This document shows positions 25,933 through 34,963 of a DNA stretch of 64,000 nucleotides, piece by piece. This DNA is from Candidatus Rokuibacteriota bacterium (lineage in GTDB: Bacteria > Methylomirabilota > Methylomirabilia > Rokubacteriales > CSP1-6), in assembly GCA_016193045.1 (NCBI GenBank), contig JACPSW010000012.1, positions 34,977-98,976 of the forward strand. The letters run 5' to 3'. Position numbers and translations under genes: made by a program. The notes under the pieces are model-generated. The model made no database searches. It had not been told where the DNA came from and saw only the letters and a list, made by a program, of their open reading frames with translations. Numbering within the stretch: the first letter of the stretch is position 1; each line of letters opens with the position of its first letter.

Positions 25933-27341
25933 GCGTGCTGGCGCTCGAGATCGGGCTGGGGCTCCTCATGCTGGGTGTCTTCGCCGTGGGTCTCGTCACC
26001 CGCGGCGACGAGCGCCGGATCGTCGGCCTCCTCTCGGCCCTCGGGGTCCTGGTCCTCGCCGTCGGCTCGTTCTTCCTGGAGCCCTCGCCCGCCCCCGCCG
26101 GCGGGGCCTTCGTGCTGGACGGCCTGGCGCTCTTCGGCAAGCAGCTCTTTCTCGTCGCCACCTTCATCGGGATCCTGGGCTCGCTGTCGCTCTCCGATCC
26201 GGCGTTCCGGCGAAGGGCTCCGGAGTACTACCTGCTCCTGCTGGCCTCGCTCCTGGGGATGCTGGTCCTCGCCTCGGCGCGCGAGCTGATCCTGCTCTTC
26301 GTGGCCTTCGAGCTGATGTCCATCCCGCTCTATGTGCTCTCGGGCTTCGTGAAGCGAGAGGATGTCGCCGTGGAGGCCGCGCTGAAATTCTTCCTGGTCG
26401 GGACCGTCTCCTCGGCCATCCTGGCCTACGGCCTGTCCTTCGTGTACGGCGCGACGGGGACCACCGACCTGGCCGGCGTCGCGCGAGCCCTGGCGGCGCC
26501 CGGCCCGCTCCTGATGCTCGGCATGCTGCTCGTGCTGGCCGGGCTCGGGTTCAAGATCGCGGCCTTTCCGTTCCACATGTGGGTGCCGGACACCTACGAG
26601 GCGGCCAGCACGCCCTTCGTGGCGTGGCTCTCGGTGGCGCCGAAGGCGGCGGGGTTCGTGGCGATCTTCCGCGTGTACCTCGAGGGGGTCGGCGACCCGG
26701 TCGCGCTGTGGGTCCCGATCGTGGCCGGGCTCGCGGCCATCACGATGGTGGCCGGGAACCTGATGGCGCTCCCCCAGCGGAACTCGAAGCGCCTGCTGGC
26801 CTACTCGGGGATCGCCCACATCGGCTACATGCTGGTGGGCCTCGCCGCCGTGTCGGCGTCGGGCACGGCGATGGTGCTCTTCTACCTGGTCGCCTACGTT
26901 TTCGGGAACATGGGCGCGTTTCTGGTGGTCGAGAGCGTGGCTCAGGCGGAGGGGGGCTCCACGCACCTGGACGCGCTGCGCGGTCTGGCCCAGCGTTCAC
27001 CGCTCCTGGCCCTGGCCATGCTGCTCTGTCTCCTCTCGCTGGGGGGGATCCCGTTCGTCGCGGGCTTCTGGGCTAAGCTCTACGTCTTCTGGGCCGCCGC
27101 CCAGGTCGGGCTCTACTGGCTCGTGCTGGTGGGCGCGGTCCTGACGGTGGTGGCCCTCTTTTACTACCTGATCCTGGCCCGGCGCATGTACATCGAGGCC
27201 CCCCAACGGACCGGCCGGATCGCCGTCGCGCCGTCCCTGGCGCTGGCCATCCTGATCTGCACCCTCGGCGTCGTGGGCCTCGGGGTTTATCCGAAGCCGC
27301 TGGTGGAGGTTGCCCTCCGGGTCGCCAACGGCTTGTTCTAG
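25929..27341 (+). CDS. nuoN: NADH-quinone oxidoreductase subunit N (cluster 1)
   Basis: This 470-residue third antiporter-like subunit has LFVAFELMSIPLYVLSGF with the TM5 Glu. EAALKFFLVGTVSSAILAYG and KIAAFPFHMWVPDTYEAAST with the Lys follow, then KRLLAYSGIAHIGYML. The GTG start at 25929 overlaps the nuoM stop. It is the last gene of the operon; no clear terminator follows. With it the cluster encodes A, B, C, D, H, I, J, K, L, M and N, an 11-subunit enzyme whose electron donor is not NADH directly unless EFG come from elsewhere. Confidence 0.96.
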   Translation: MSVLALEIGLGLLMLGVFAVGLVTRGDERRIVGLLSALGVLVLAVGSFFLEPSPAPAGGAFVLDGLALFGKQLFLVATFIGILGSLSLSDPAFRRRAPEYYLLLLASLLGMLVLASARELILLFVAFELMSIPLYVLSGFVKREDVAVEAALKFFLVGTVSSAILAYGLSFVYGATGTTDLAGVARALAAPGPLLMLGMLLVLAGLGFKIAAFPFHMWVPDTYEAASTPFVAWLSVAPKAAGFVAIFRVYLEGVGDPVALWVPIVAGLAAITMVAGNLMALPQRNSKRLLAYSGIAHIGYMLVGLAAVSASGTAMVLFYLVAYVFGNMGAFLVVESVAQAEGGSTHLDALRGLAQRSPLLALAMLLCLLSLGGIPFVAGFWAKLYVFWAAAQVGLYWLVLVGAVLTVVALFYYLILARRMYIEAPQRTGRIAVAPSLALAILICTLGVVGLGVYPKPLVEVALRVANGLF

Positions 27342-27490
27342 GCGCCGTCGCCGTAGGCCCGGCCTCGCGTCAAGGCCCCCAGCGCGGAGGGTTAGGGAAC
27401 GGCGGGCGGCTAAAGTCATGCTGACGCCAGCCGAAACCACTTGAAATAATAGATTTTTAAGTCGATCCGCTCCGGTGCCGAATCTTCCAG

Positions 27491-27519
27491 TTGACCGCTG
27501 CCATCTCACCGTGTAAGGA
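27491..27519 (+). promoter_or_regulatory. Candidate promoter of the TetR gene
   Basis: TTGACC (27491-27496), 17 bases, then TAAGGA (27514-27519). The -10 match is poor. A palindrome starts three bases later, so a repressor bound there would block transcription start. Confidence 0.35.
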
Positions 27520-27521
27520 TA

Positions 27522-27541
27522 TGTACCGACTGGTTGGTACA
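27522..27541 (+). promoter_or_regulatory. Palindromic operator in front of the TetR gene
   Basis: TGTACCGACTGGTTGGTACA is an inverted repeat (TGTACC/GGTACA arms; TACCGACT against GGTTGGTA). It lies six bases before the ATG at 27547. The TACCGAC-N2-GT(C/T)GGTA form is common for TetR-family repressors, so autoregulation is likely. Confidence 0.65.
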
Positions 27542-27546
27542 GGACC

Positions 27547-28284
27547 ATGAGCGCCGTGCTCAAAACCGAGAAACCGACGCGGGAACACATCCTGGACGCC
27601 GCCACCCGGCTCATGCATGTGAGCGGGTACCGCGGCACATCCCTCGACGACGTCCTGAGGGAGAGCGGGGTCGGCAAGGGCAACTTCTACTACTACTTCA
27701 AGAGCAAGGAGGAGCTCGGCTACGCGATTCTCGACCGGCTCGTCCGGGGGTTCGTCGAACGGACGCTCGAGCCGAGCTTCGCCGATCCGAGCCTTCCGCC
27801 GCTCGATCGGATCCATCGCTTCCTCGATGGCGTGCTGGAGACCCAGCGGCAGCGCAACTGTGTGGGCGGCTGCCCCATGGGCAACCTGGCCTCGGAGCTG
27901 TCGGATGTGCACGAGGGGTTTCGCCGACGGCTGGCCGAGATCTTCATGCGCTGGGGCGAGCGGTTGACGGAGGCGGTGAGGGAAGCGCAGTCCGACGGGA
28001 GCCTGGCCCCGGCGTGCGACGCGGGGCGGCTCGCCCAGTTCCTCGTCGCGTCCCTCGAGGGCGCGATCCTGATGAGCAAGGTGACGAAGGAAATCCAGGT
28101 GATGGAAACGTGCGTGTGCGAGCTCAAGGCCCACCTCACGCATTACGCGACCGGGGCCCCCGCATCGATCAACCCCGGGCTTGGTCGAGCGCGCACCCCC
28201 GGCTTCGCCGCGGGTACCGGGCCCGCGCAATCCGTGGGGGGAGCGATCGGAAGGGTGGGGGCGGAGCCCCCCTCCGAGTTATGA
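27547..28284 (+). CDS. TetR/AcrR family transcriptional regulator
   Basis: This 245-residue regulator has an N-terminal helix-turn-helix: REHILDAATRLMHVSGYRGTS, VLRESGVGKGNFYYYFKSKEEL (recognition helix GKGNFYYYF). The ligand domain contains NCVGGCPMGNLASELSD, a Cys-containing motif seen in a TetR subgroup. The last 30 or so residues (from about GRARTPGFAAG) are encoded by repeat copy 2 and are low-complexity; the native protein probably ended near residue 205. A palindromic operator lies just upstream. Its stop overlaps the ATGAG that could start the sigma gene. Confidence 0.9.
   Translation: MSAVLKTEKPTREHILDAATRLMHVSGYRGTSLDDVLRESGVGKGNFYYYFKSKEELGYAILDRLVRGFVERTLEPSFADPSLPPLDRIHRFLDGVLETQRQRNCVGGCPMGNLASELSDVHEGFRRRLAEIFMRWGERLTEAVREAQSDGSLAPACDAGRLAQFLVASLEGAILMSKVTKEIQVMETCVCELKAHLTHYATGAPASINPGLGRARTPGFAAGTGPAQSVGGAIGRVGAEPPSEL
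28185..28278. repeat. Two-hairpin intergenic repeat, copy 2 (inside TetR 3' end)
   Basis: This is the most divergent copy of the element at 675-753 and 30971-31048. It keeps TCGAGCGCG, the GCCCGCGCAAT block, GGGGGGAGC, ATCGGAAGG and the GGGGGCGGAGCCCCC hairpin with CTCCGAG, but the first hairpin is enlarged. It is read through by the TetR frame. Confidence 0.75.
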
Positions 28285-28310
28285 GCCCGCTGACGCTGGA
28301 GGGTCAACCG

Positions 28311-28931
28311 ATGGTTCGGCGTACCCCTCGGGAGGGGACCAGGCGCGACCGCGACGAGGTCCTGGTGCGACGGCTCCGGCGCGAGGAGCCCGGCGCGGCC
28401 GAGTCGCTGGTGGGCGAGTACGGAGAGCGGGTCTACCGGCTGGCGTTTCGGATCACGGGCAATCCCCAGGACGCGGAGGAAGTGGCCCAGGACGCGCTCT
28501 GGACGGCGGCCCGCAAGATCGGGACCTTCAAGGGGGAGTCGGCGTTCGGCAGCTGGCTCTACCGGATCACGGCCAACACCGCCTACCAGAAGCTCCGGGG
28601 GCGGCGCGGCCGGGATCACGCGGAAATTTCTTGGGATGCGTTGCTGCCGCAGTTCAACGAGAACGGCCGCCACGCCGAGCCGGTGGAAGACTGGTCCGGA
28701 AAGGTGGCGGAGCCGATCCTCGACCGGGAGCTCCGGGACGTCCTCAGTTCAGCCGTAGAGGCTCTGCCGACGGACTACCGCACGGCGTTTCTCCTGCACG
28801 ACGTGGAGGGGATGCCTAACCGGGAGATTGCCAAGTCCCTTGGTATCAGTCTCCCGGCAGTGAAGTCCCGCGTGCACCGGTCGCGGCTCTTTCTCCGCCA
28901 GCGGCTGGGTCGTTACCTGACGGTGGCGTGA
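28311..28931 (+). CDS. ECF-type RNA polymerase sigma factor
   Basis: This sigma-70 family factor (206 residues) has region 2 at about residues 30-95 (YGERVYRLAFRITGNPQDAEE, then DALWTAARKIGTFKGESAFG) and region 4 at 140-195 (LPTDYRTAFLLHDVEGMPNR, GISLPAVKSRVHRSRLFLR). It belongs to the RpoE/SigW group. The start at 28311 is preferred because GGAGGG lies 7 bases upstream; an in-frame ATG at 28281 at the edge of the repeat would add 10 residues. No recognisable anti-sigma gene follows, and the TetR gene lies directly upstream. Confidence 0.9.
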   Translation: MVRRTPREGTRRDRDEVLVRRLRREEPGAAESLVGEYGERVYRLAFRITGNPQDAEEVAQDALWTAARKIGTFKGESAFGSWLYRITANTAYQKLRGRRGRDHAEISWDALLPQFNENGRHAEPVEDWSGKVAEPILDRELRDVLSSAVEALPTDYRTAFLLHDVEGMPNREIAKSLGISLPAVKSRVHRSRLFLRQRLGRYLTVA

Positions 28932-28943
28932 AGGGGAACCGCA

Positions 28944-29072
28944 ATGCTCGACCAATGGGTGCAACTCTTTCCCCTCGGGCTGGGCGACCCGGCGTCGGCC
29001 TTTGTGTCCCTCGGGGGCGGCTGGCGCCGCTGCGCAGCGTGGTTCGGCTGGAGCGGGTGCCCGCCCAGGTGA
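28944..29072 (+). CDS. Possible small protein after the sigma gene
   Basis: A 42-codon frame starts at ATG 28944 with AAGGGG 7 bases upstream and begins MLDQWVQLFPLGLGDPASAF. The position is where an anti-sigma factor gene often lies, but the protein has no zinc-finger HxxxCxxC motif and no membrane helix that I can recognise. It may be a real small gene or chance coding in GC-rich DNA. Confidence 0.2.
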   Translation: MLDQWVQLFPLGLGDPASAFVSLGGGWRRCAAWFGWSGCPPR

Positions 29073-29088
29073 AGAATCCGTGCCGCCG

Positions 29089-29202
29089 GTGAGGAGTGAC
29101 GCGCGCTGGCTGGGTGAGTTTCGGTCCCGGTACGGTGCGTGGTGGCTCGAGGCCCAACCGTTGATCGCCCAGCACCAGTACGGGCCGGGGTCTTACAGCT
29201 AA
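29089..29202 (+). other. Gene-like fragment of unknown family
   Basis: The frame reads VRSDARWLGEFRSRYGAWWL and ends QPLIAQHQYGPGSYS before a TAA. The composition is protein-like (Trp, Tyr, amphipathic pattern) but has no start context or continuation, so it may be the N-terminal stub of a lost gene. The rest of 28932-29329 holds only a GGCCGGCC palindrome region and the rplU promoter. Confidence 0.25.
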
Positions 29203-29290
29203 TGGACCAACCGCCTGATGGCCGAAGGCCCACCTCTGCGGGGCACCACGGCCGGCCGGAGGCCGGCGTGGTCGTAATTCCCTCTCCGGC

Positions 29291-29320
29291 TTGACTTTTT
29301 CTCCTACTTCGTGGTCGAAT
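29291..29320 (+). promoter_or_regulatory. Promoter of rplU-rpmA
   Basis: TTGACT (29291-29296), 18 bases, then TCGAAT (29315-29320). The ATG of rplU is nine bases further on, with no Shine-Dalgarno sequence, so the ribosomal protein message is probably nearly leaderless. Confidence 0.5.
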
Positions 29321-29329
29321 AGCATCCCT

Positions 29330-29641
29330 ATGGAAGCGGTGATCGCAGTCGGCGGAAAGCAGTACCGGGTGTCCCCGGGTCAGGTGATCCGGGTCGAGCG
29401 GCTGCCCCAGCCCGAGCGGGGCCCGGTGGAGTTCAGGACCGTCCTCTTCGCCACGGGAGACGGCCGGGTGGTCATCGAGCCGAAGACCCTCGCGAGCGCG
29501 AAGGTGGTCGGCGAGGTGCTGGCGCACGGGAGGGCCCGGAAGGTCACCGTGGTGAAGTTCAAGCGGCGGAAGAATTACCGGCGGAAGAAAGGGCATCGCC
29601 AGCCCTTCACGTCGGTCCGCATCACGAAAATCGAGGTGTAG
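29330..29641 (+). CDS. rplU: 50S ribosomal protein L21
   Basis: This 103-residue ribosomal protein binds 23S rRNA domain [22 protein letters not shown] is the family N-terminus, and [20 protein letters not shown] the basic rRNA-binding loop. The ATG at 29330 gives the normal length; an in-frame TTG at 29291 falls in the -35 box. It is the first gene of the conserved rplU-rpmA-obgE order. Confidence 0.97.
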   Translation: MEAVIAVGGKQYRVSPGQVIRVERLPQPERGPVEFRTVLFATGDGRVVIEPKTLASAKVVGEVLAHGRARKVTVVKFKRRKNYRRKKGHRQPFTSVRITKIEV

Positions 29642-29645
29642 GGGC

Positions 29646-30930
<1,285 letters not shown>

Positions 30931-30970
30931 CCGCCACGTGTCAACTGCCGCAATACTGATGCACGTTCCC

Positions 30971-31048
30971 GCGCCCGTTCGAGCGCGGGCTTTGCCCGCG
31001 CAATCTCCGGGGGGAGGCATCGGAAGGGGGGCGGAGCCCCCCTCCGAG
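30971..31048. repeat. Two-hairpin intergenic repeat, copy 3
   Basis: This copy is nearly identical to copy 1: GCGCGGGC-TTT-GCCCGCGC hairpin, GGGGGGAGGCATCGGAAGG, then GGGGGGC-GGA-GCCCCCC and CTCCGAG. One stem base pair is swapped relative to copy 1 (C-G for G-C), keeping the pairing. The proB start codon lies two bases after its end. Confidence 0.85.
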
Positions 31049-31050
31049 GT

Positions 31051-32202
31051 ATGAGCCAGAGCCGCCAGCTGAAAGAGGCTCCCGCGCGGCGGGCGCTGCC
31101 GAAGGTCAAGCGCCTGGTCGTGAAGGTGGGCAGCGGTCTGATCTCCGCCCCCGGGCAGGGCCTCCTGCCCGACCGGATCGGCGCGCTGGCCGATGAGCTG
31201 GCGGCGCTCGCCAAGGACGGCCGGGAGGTCGTGGTGGTGTCGTCCGGGGCCATCGCGTCGGGCATGGCCCGTCTCGGCCTGACCCAGCGCCCGCGCTCGA
31301 TCCCCGAAAAGCAGGCCGCCGCCGCGGTGGGGCAGTCGGCCCTCATGTGGCACTACGAGCAGGCCTTCGCGCGGCACGGGATCCGAGTGGCCCAGGTGCT
31401 CGTCACCCAGGAGGACATCAGCGCGCGCCCCCGGTATCTGAATGCCCGCAACACCCTCCAGGTCCTGCTCCGGTTCCGCGTCGTGCCCGTCGTCAACGAG
31501 AACGACACCGTGGCGGTGGAAGAGATCAAGGTGGGCGACAATGACAACCTGGCGGCGCTGGTCGCCCACCTCGTGGACGCCGACCTCCTGGTGATCCTCA
31601 CCGACGTGGACGGGCTCTACACGGGGGACCCGCGCGTGGAGCCGGAGGCGCGGCGCCTGGAAACCGTGGAGGCGGTGACGGAGGAGATCGAGCGCCTCGT
31701 CTGGGACGCCGACGGGCAGGTCTCGGTGGGTGGGATGAGCACCAAGCTGGAGGCGGCGCGCAAGGTGACGTCGTCGGGGATTCCGATGGTGATCGCCAGC
31801 GGCCGCGTGCCCGGGACCCTGCGGCGCGTGCTGCGGGGCGAGCCGCTGGGCACCTACTTTGTCCCTCGCGGCGACCGGCTTGCGGGCCGCAAGCGCTGGA
31901 TCGCCTTCGCCGTGCCGCCCCAGGGGCGGCTGACCGTGGACGCGGGGGCGCGGAGCGCCCTGGTCGAGCGGGGGAAGAGCCTGCTCCCTTCGGGCGTCGT
32001 GGAGGTGGAGGGGGAGTTCCACGCCGGCGAGGTCGTGTCGTTGGGGGCGGCAGACGGGAAGGAGTTCGCGCGCGGCCTGACCAACTACGACGCGGCGGAG
32101 CTCAGGAAGATCCAGGGCGCCAAAACGAAGGACCTCGAGGAGCGGCTCGGCTACAAGAGCTTCGACGAGGTGATTCACCGCGACAACCTCGTCCTGCTGT
32201 AA
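31051..32202 (+). CDS. proB: Glutamate 5-kinase
   Basis: This first enzyme of proline synthesis phosphorylates glutamate (383 residues). VKRLVVKVGSGLISAPG opens the amino-acid-kinase domain. VVVSSGAIASGM, PVVNENDTVAVEEI and GDNDNLAALVA bind substrate, and VGGMSTKLEAA follows. A C-terminal PUA domain lies at about residues 285-365. The ATG at 31051 abuts repeat copy 3; the leader includes its G-rich tract, which might affect initiation. proA follows at once. Confidence 0.96.
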   Translation: MSQSRQLKEAPARRALPKVKRLVVKVGSGLISAPGQGLLPDRIGALADELAALAKDGREVVVVSSGAIASGMARLGLTQRPRSIPEKQAAAAVGQSALMWHYEQAFARHGIRVAQVLVTQEDISARPRYLNARNTLQVLLRFRVVPVVNENDTVAVEEIKVGDNDNLAALVAHLVDADLLVILTDVDGLYTGDPRVEPEARRLETVEAVTEEIERLVWDADGQVSVGGMSTKLEAARKVTSSGIPMVIASGRVPGTLRRVLRGEPLGTYFVPRGDRLAGRKRWIAFAVPPQGRLTVDAGARSALVERGKSLLPSGVVEVEGEFHAGEVVSLGAADGKEFARGLTNYDAAELRKIQGAKTKDLEERLGYKSFDEVIHRDNLVLL

Positions 32203-32218
32203 CGTGGGAGGCAGGAGC

Positions 32219-33475
32219 ATGGAAATCCGGGAGTTGGTGGAAACCAAGGCGCGGGCGGCCAAGGAGGCGGCCCGGGCGCTGGCCCTCTGCCCGAGCAAGC
32301 TGAAGAACGACGCCCTCTCCCAGATGGCGCGCGGCCTGGAGGAAAAGGGCGCCATGATCCTGGAGGCGAACCGGGCGGACCTGGATCGGGCCCGGAGCCA
32401 GGGTCACCCGCGCGCGTTCCTGGATCGGCTGACGCTGACCGAGGCCCGCCTCGAGGAGATGGCGGCGGGGCTCCGTCAGGTGGCCGGGCTCCCCGATCCG
32501 GTCGGGAAGACCGTGGCGGTCTGGCGCCGCCCCAACGGCATGGAGATCGCGCGGGTGCGCGTCCCGCTCGGCGTGGTCGGGTTCATCTACGAATCACGCC
32601 CCAACGTGACCGCCGACGCCGCGGGGCTCTGCCTGAAGGCGGGGAACGCGGTGATCCTCCGGGGTGGGAGCGAGGCGCTGGACTCCAACTCCATGATCGC
32701 CACCGTGCTGGCCAAGTCCCTGGAGAAGGCGGGGCTCACGCCGGACGCCATCCAGTTCATCGACACCCCCGACCGCGACGCGGTGCTCGCGCTCCTCGGC
32801 CTGGATCGCTACGTGGATCTGATCATCCCGCGGGGCGGGGCGGAGTTCACCCGGCTGGTCGCCGAGCGGGCCACGATGCCCGTCCTCAAGCACGACAAGG
32901 GCCTCTGCCATGTCTTCGTGGACGAGGACGCCGACCTCGCCATGGCCGTCGAGATCGCGGTGAACGCGAAGGTCCAGCGCCCCAGCGTCTGCAACGCCAT
33001 GGAAACCCTGCTGGTCCACCGGGCCATGGCCGCCCGCTTCCTCCCCGCGCTGGCCCCGCGCCTATTCGAAGCCGGGGTGGAGATCCGGGGGTGCCCCGCG
33101 ACCCGCGCCGTCATCCCTAACGCCCGTCCGGCCGCCGATGAGGATTGGGACACCGAGTATCTGGACCTGATCCTCTCGGTGAAGGTGGTGGACAGCTTCG
33201 AGGAGGCGGTCGCTCACATCCGCGCCCACGGGTCCGGGCTGGCCGAAGCCATCGTGACCTCGCACTACCGGCGGGCGCGCCGGTTCGCTCAGGAGGTGGA
33301 CGCGGCGTGCGTGCTCGTCAACGCCTCGACCCGCCTGGTGGACGGCAGCCAGTTCGGCATGGGCGCGGAGATGGGCATCTCTACGTCCAAGCTCCACGCG
33401 CGCGGCCCGGTGGGCGTGGAGGAGCTGACGACGATGAAGTTCGTCGTGCTCGGCGACGGCCAGGTGCGGGAGTAG
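32219..33475 (+). CDS. proA: Glutamate-5-semialdehyde dehydrogenase (gamma-glutamyl phosphate reductase)
   Basis: This second enzyme of proline synthesis (418 residues, NADPH-dependent) belongs to the aldehyde dehydrogenase superfamily. PLGVVGFIYESRPNVTADAA is the family block, and the active-site Cys is in QRPSVCNAMETLLVH. GAEMGISTSKLHARGPVG lies near the C-terminus. The ATG at 32219 has GGGAGG upstream. It is co-transcribed with proB. Confidence 0.97.
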   Translation: MEIRELVETKARAAKEAARALALCPSKLKNDALSQMARGLEEKGAMILEANRADLDRARSQGHPRAFLDRLTLTEARLEEMAAGLRQVAGLPDPVGKTVAVWRRPNGMEIARVRVPLGVVGFIYESRPNVTADAAGLCLKAGNAVILRGGSEALDSNSMIATVLAKSLEKAGLTPDAIQFIDTPDRDAVLALLGLDRYVDLIIPRGGAEFTRLVAERATMPVLKHDKGLCHVFVDEDADLAMAVEIAVNAKVQRPSVCNAMETLLVHRAMAARFLPALAPRLFEAGVEIRGCPATRAVIPNARPAADEDWDTEYLDLILSVKVVDSFEEAVAHIRAHGSGLAEAIVTSHYRRARRFAQEVDAACVLVNASTRLVDGSQFGMGAEMGISTSKLHARGPVGVEELTTMKFVVLGDGQVRE

Positions 33476-33482
33476 GCCGGCG

Positions 33483-34151
33483 TTGCCGCGCGTCGGGGTC
33501 TTCGGCGGGTCGTTCAACCCCGTGCACCTGGGTCACCTGCTGCTGGCCGAAGACATCCTGGAACTCCTCCGGCTGGACCGGATCCTCTTCGTTCCCGCGT
33601 CGGCCCCGCCCCACAAGCCCGCCCGCGGGCTCGCCCCCGCCCGGGACCGCTACGCCATGACCGCGCTGGCCATTCGCGGCAACCCGCGCTTCGCGATGTC
33701 GGATCTCGAGCTCCGCCGGCCCGGGCCGTCGTACACGGTGGACACGCTCGAGGCGCTGCGGCAGGAGGAGGGGCCCGACGTGGCGTTCTTCCTCCTCGTC
33801 GGCTCCGAGACGTTTCTCGATCTCCTCTCCTGGCGCGACCCGCCGCGGGTGGCGCGGCTCGCGCGCCTCGTCGTCATCCCGCGGGCCGAGTCCGCCTTCG
33901 ATCCCGACGGGATCCAGGCGCAGAAGGTGCTGGCCGAGATCGGCCAGGAGCGCTGGATCCGGGTCCCGCCACCGCTCGCGGCGGCGGAGCCCGCCGGCAA
34001 GGGGGTCCTGCTCGTCGCGGCCACCTCTCTGCCGATTTCCTCCTCCGACCTCCGGCGGCGGGCGCGCGAGGGGCGCTCGCTCGCCTATCGCCTCCCCGAG
34101 GCCGTGAGGGCCTACGTCCTCGAGCATCGGCTCTACCGCGACGCGGGCTGA
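33483..34151 (+). CDS. nadD: Nicotinate-nucleotide adenylyltransferase
   Basis: This NAD synthesis enzyme (222 residues) has the nucleotidyltransferase motif VFGGSFNPVHLGHLLLAED at the N-terminus and the C-terminal ISSSDLRRRA signature. It starts with TTG at 33483, seven bases after proA, and overlaps rsfS at its stop (TGATG-type coupling). The proA-nadD-rsfS order is common in bacteria. Confidence 0.95.
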   Translation: MPRVGVFGGSFNPVHLGHLLLAEDILELLRLDRILFVPASAPPHKPARGLAPARDRYAMTALAIRGNPRFAMSDLELRRPGPSYTVDTLEALRQEEGPDVAFFLLVGSETFLDLLSWRDPPRVARLARLVVIPRAESAFDPDGIQAQKVLAEIGQERWIRVPPPLAAAEPAGKGVLLVAATSLPISSSDLRRRAREGRSLAYRLPEAVRAYVLEHRLYRDAG

Positions 34152-34504
34152 TGCCGCCGCTGACCGCCAGGGAAAAAGTCCAGATCGGTGCGCGGGCGGC
34201 GCTGGAGAAGCGGGCCGGTGGGCTCGTCGTGCTGGACCTGCAGGGCATTTCCGGGGTCGCCGACTTCTTCCTGATCTGCAGCGGCAACTCGACCACCCAG
34301 ATGGAGACGATCATCGAAGCGATCCGCCTGGCCCTCAAGGCGGCGGGAATCCGCCAGCACCACAGCGAAGGAACGGCGGAGAGCGGATGGCTGCTGCTGG
34401 ATTACGGCGACGTGGTCATGCACGTCTTTCTCGACGAGACACGGGAGTTCTACTCGCTGGAGCGGCTCTGGGGCGACGCCCCATTGCTTTCGGTCGAGCG
34501 CTGA
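34151..34504 (+). CDS. rsfS: Ribosomal silencing factor RsfS
   Basis: This 117-residue factor binds L14 and blocks subunit joining. VVLDLQGISGVADFFLICSG is the family core and GWLLLDYGDVVMHVF the second block, followed by ETREFYSLERLWGDAP. The start overlaps the nadD stop. It ends the proBA-nadD transcript; a new promoter follows within 15 bases. Confidence 0.96.
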   Translation: MPPLTAREKVQIGARAALEKRAGGLVVLDLQGISGVADFFLICSGNSTTQMETIIEAIRLALKAAGIRQHHSEGTAESGWLLLDYGDVVMHVFLDETREFYSLERLWGDAPLLSVER

Positions 34505-34514
34505 GCCGCCAAGG

Positions 34515-34543
34515 TTGATTTCCTTGACCGGCCGTGGTAGCGT
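34515..34543 (+). promoter_or_regulatory. Promoter of the DksA-like gene
   Basis: TTGATT (34515-34520), 17 bases, then TAGCGT (34538-34543). A 45-base leader with GAGGAGGG precedes the ATG at 34589. Confidence 0.45.
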
Positions 34544-34588
34544 ATGCGGTCAAACCGACGGGGGTCGCCCCGCGGCGAGGAGGGAACG

Positions 34589-34954
34589 ATGAGGAAGGAT
34601 CGTCTGGCGCACTACCGCAAGATGCTGGTGGACAAGCACCGCCAGTTGGTCGAAGAGGTCGGCAAGAGCGCCCTCTACGGCAAAGGCCAGGAGGACGATT
34701 CCATCAAAGATCTCGGCGATCAGGCCACCACGGCCTACACGCGCGAGTTTCTCTTCGAGCTCGGGAACGGCGATCGCCGCCTCCTCAAAGAGGTGGTGAC
34801 GGCGCTTCAGAAGCTCGACGAGGGGGCCTTCGGGTCCTGCGAGCGGTGCGGCGAGGCGATCGCGGAGAAACGCCTGGAGGCCCTTCCCTTCGCCCGGTAC
34901 TGCATCGAGTGCCAGCGTGCGATCGAAGAAGAGGAGCGAATGGCCACGGGGTAA
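34589..34954 (+). CDS. DksA/TraR family C4 zinc-finger protein
   Basis: This 121-residue protein has an N-terminal coiled coil (RLAHYRKMLVDKHRQLVEEV) and the zinc finger GSCERCGEAI...CIECQRAIE. The family binds the RNA polymerase secondary channel, usually with ppGpp. The coiled-coil tip has SIKDLGDQA rather than the DxxDxA tip of E. coli DksA, so activity at rRNA promoters is uncertain. The ATG at 34589 follows GAGGAGGG by six bases. The lapAB fusion follows. Confidence 0.9.
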   Translation: MRKDRLAHYRKMLVDKHRQLVEEVGKSALYGKGQEDDSIKDLGDQATTAYTREFLFELGNGDRRLLKEVVTALQKLDEGAFGSCERCGEAIAEKRLEALPFARYCIECQRAIEEEERMATG

Positions 34955-34963
34955 GGCATTGCC

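Noticed and set aside
29291..29329. Extended N-terminus of L21 from a TTG at 29291
   Set aside because: The codon is the -35 box of the promoter, and L21 proteins begin at the downstream ATG.
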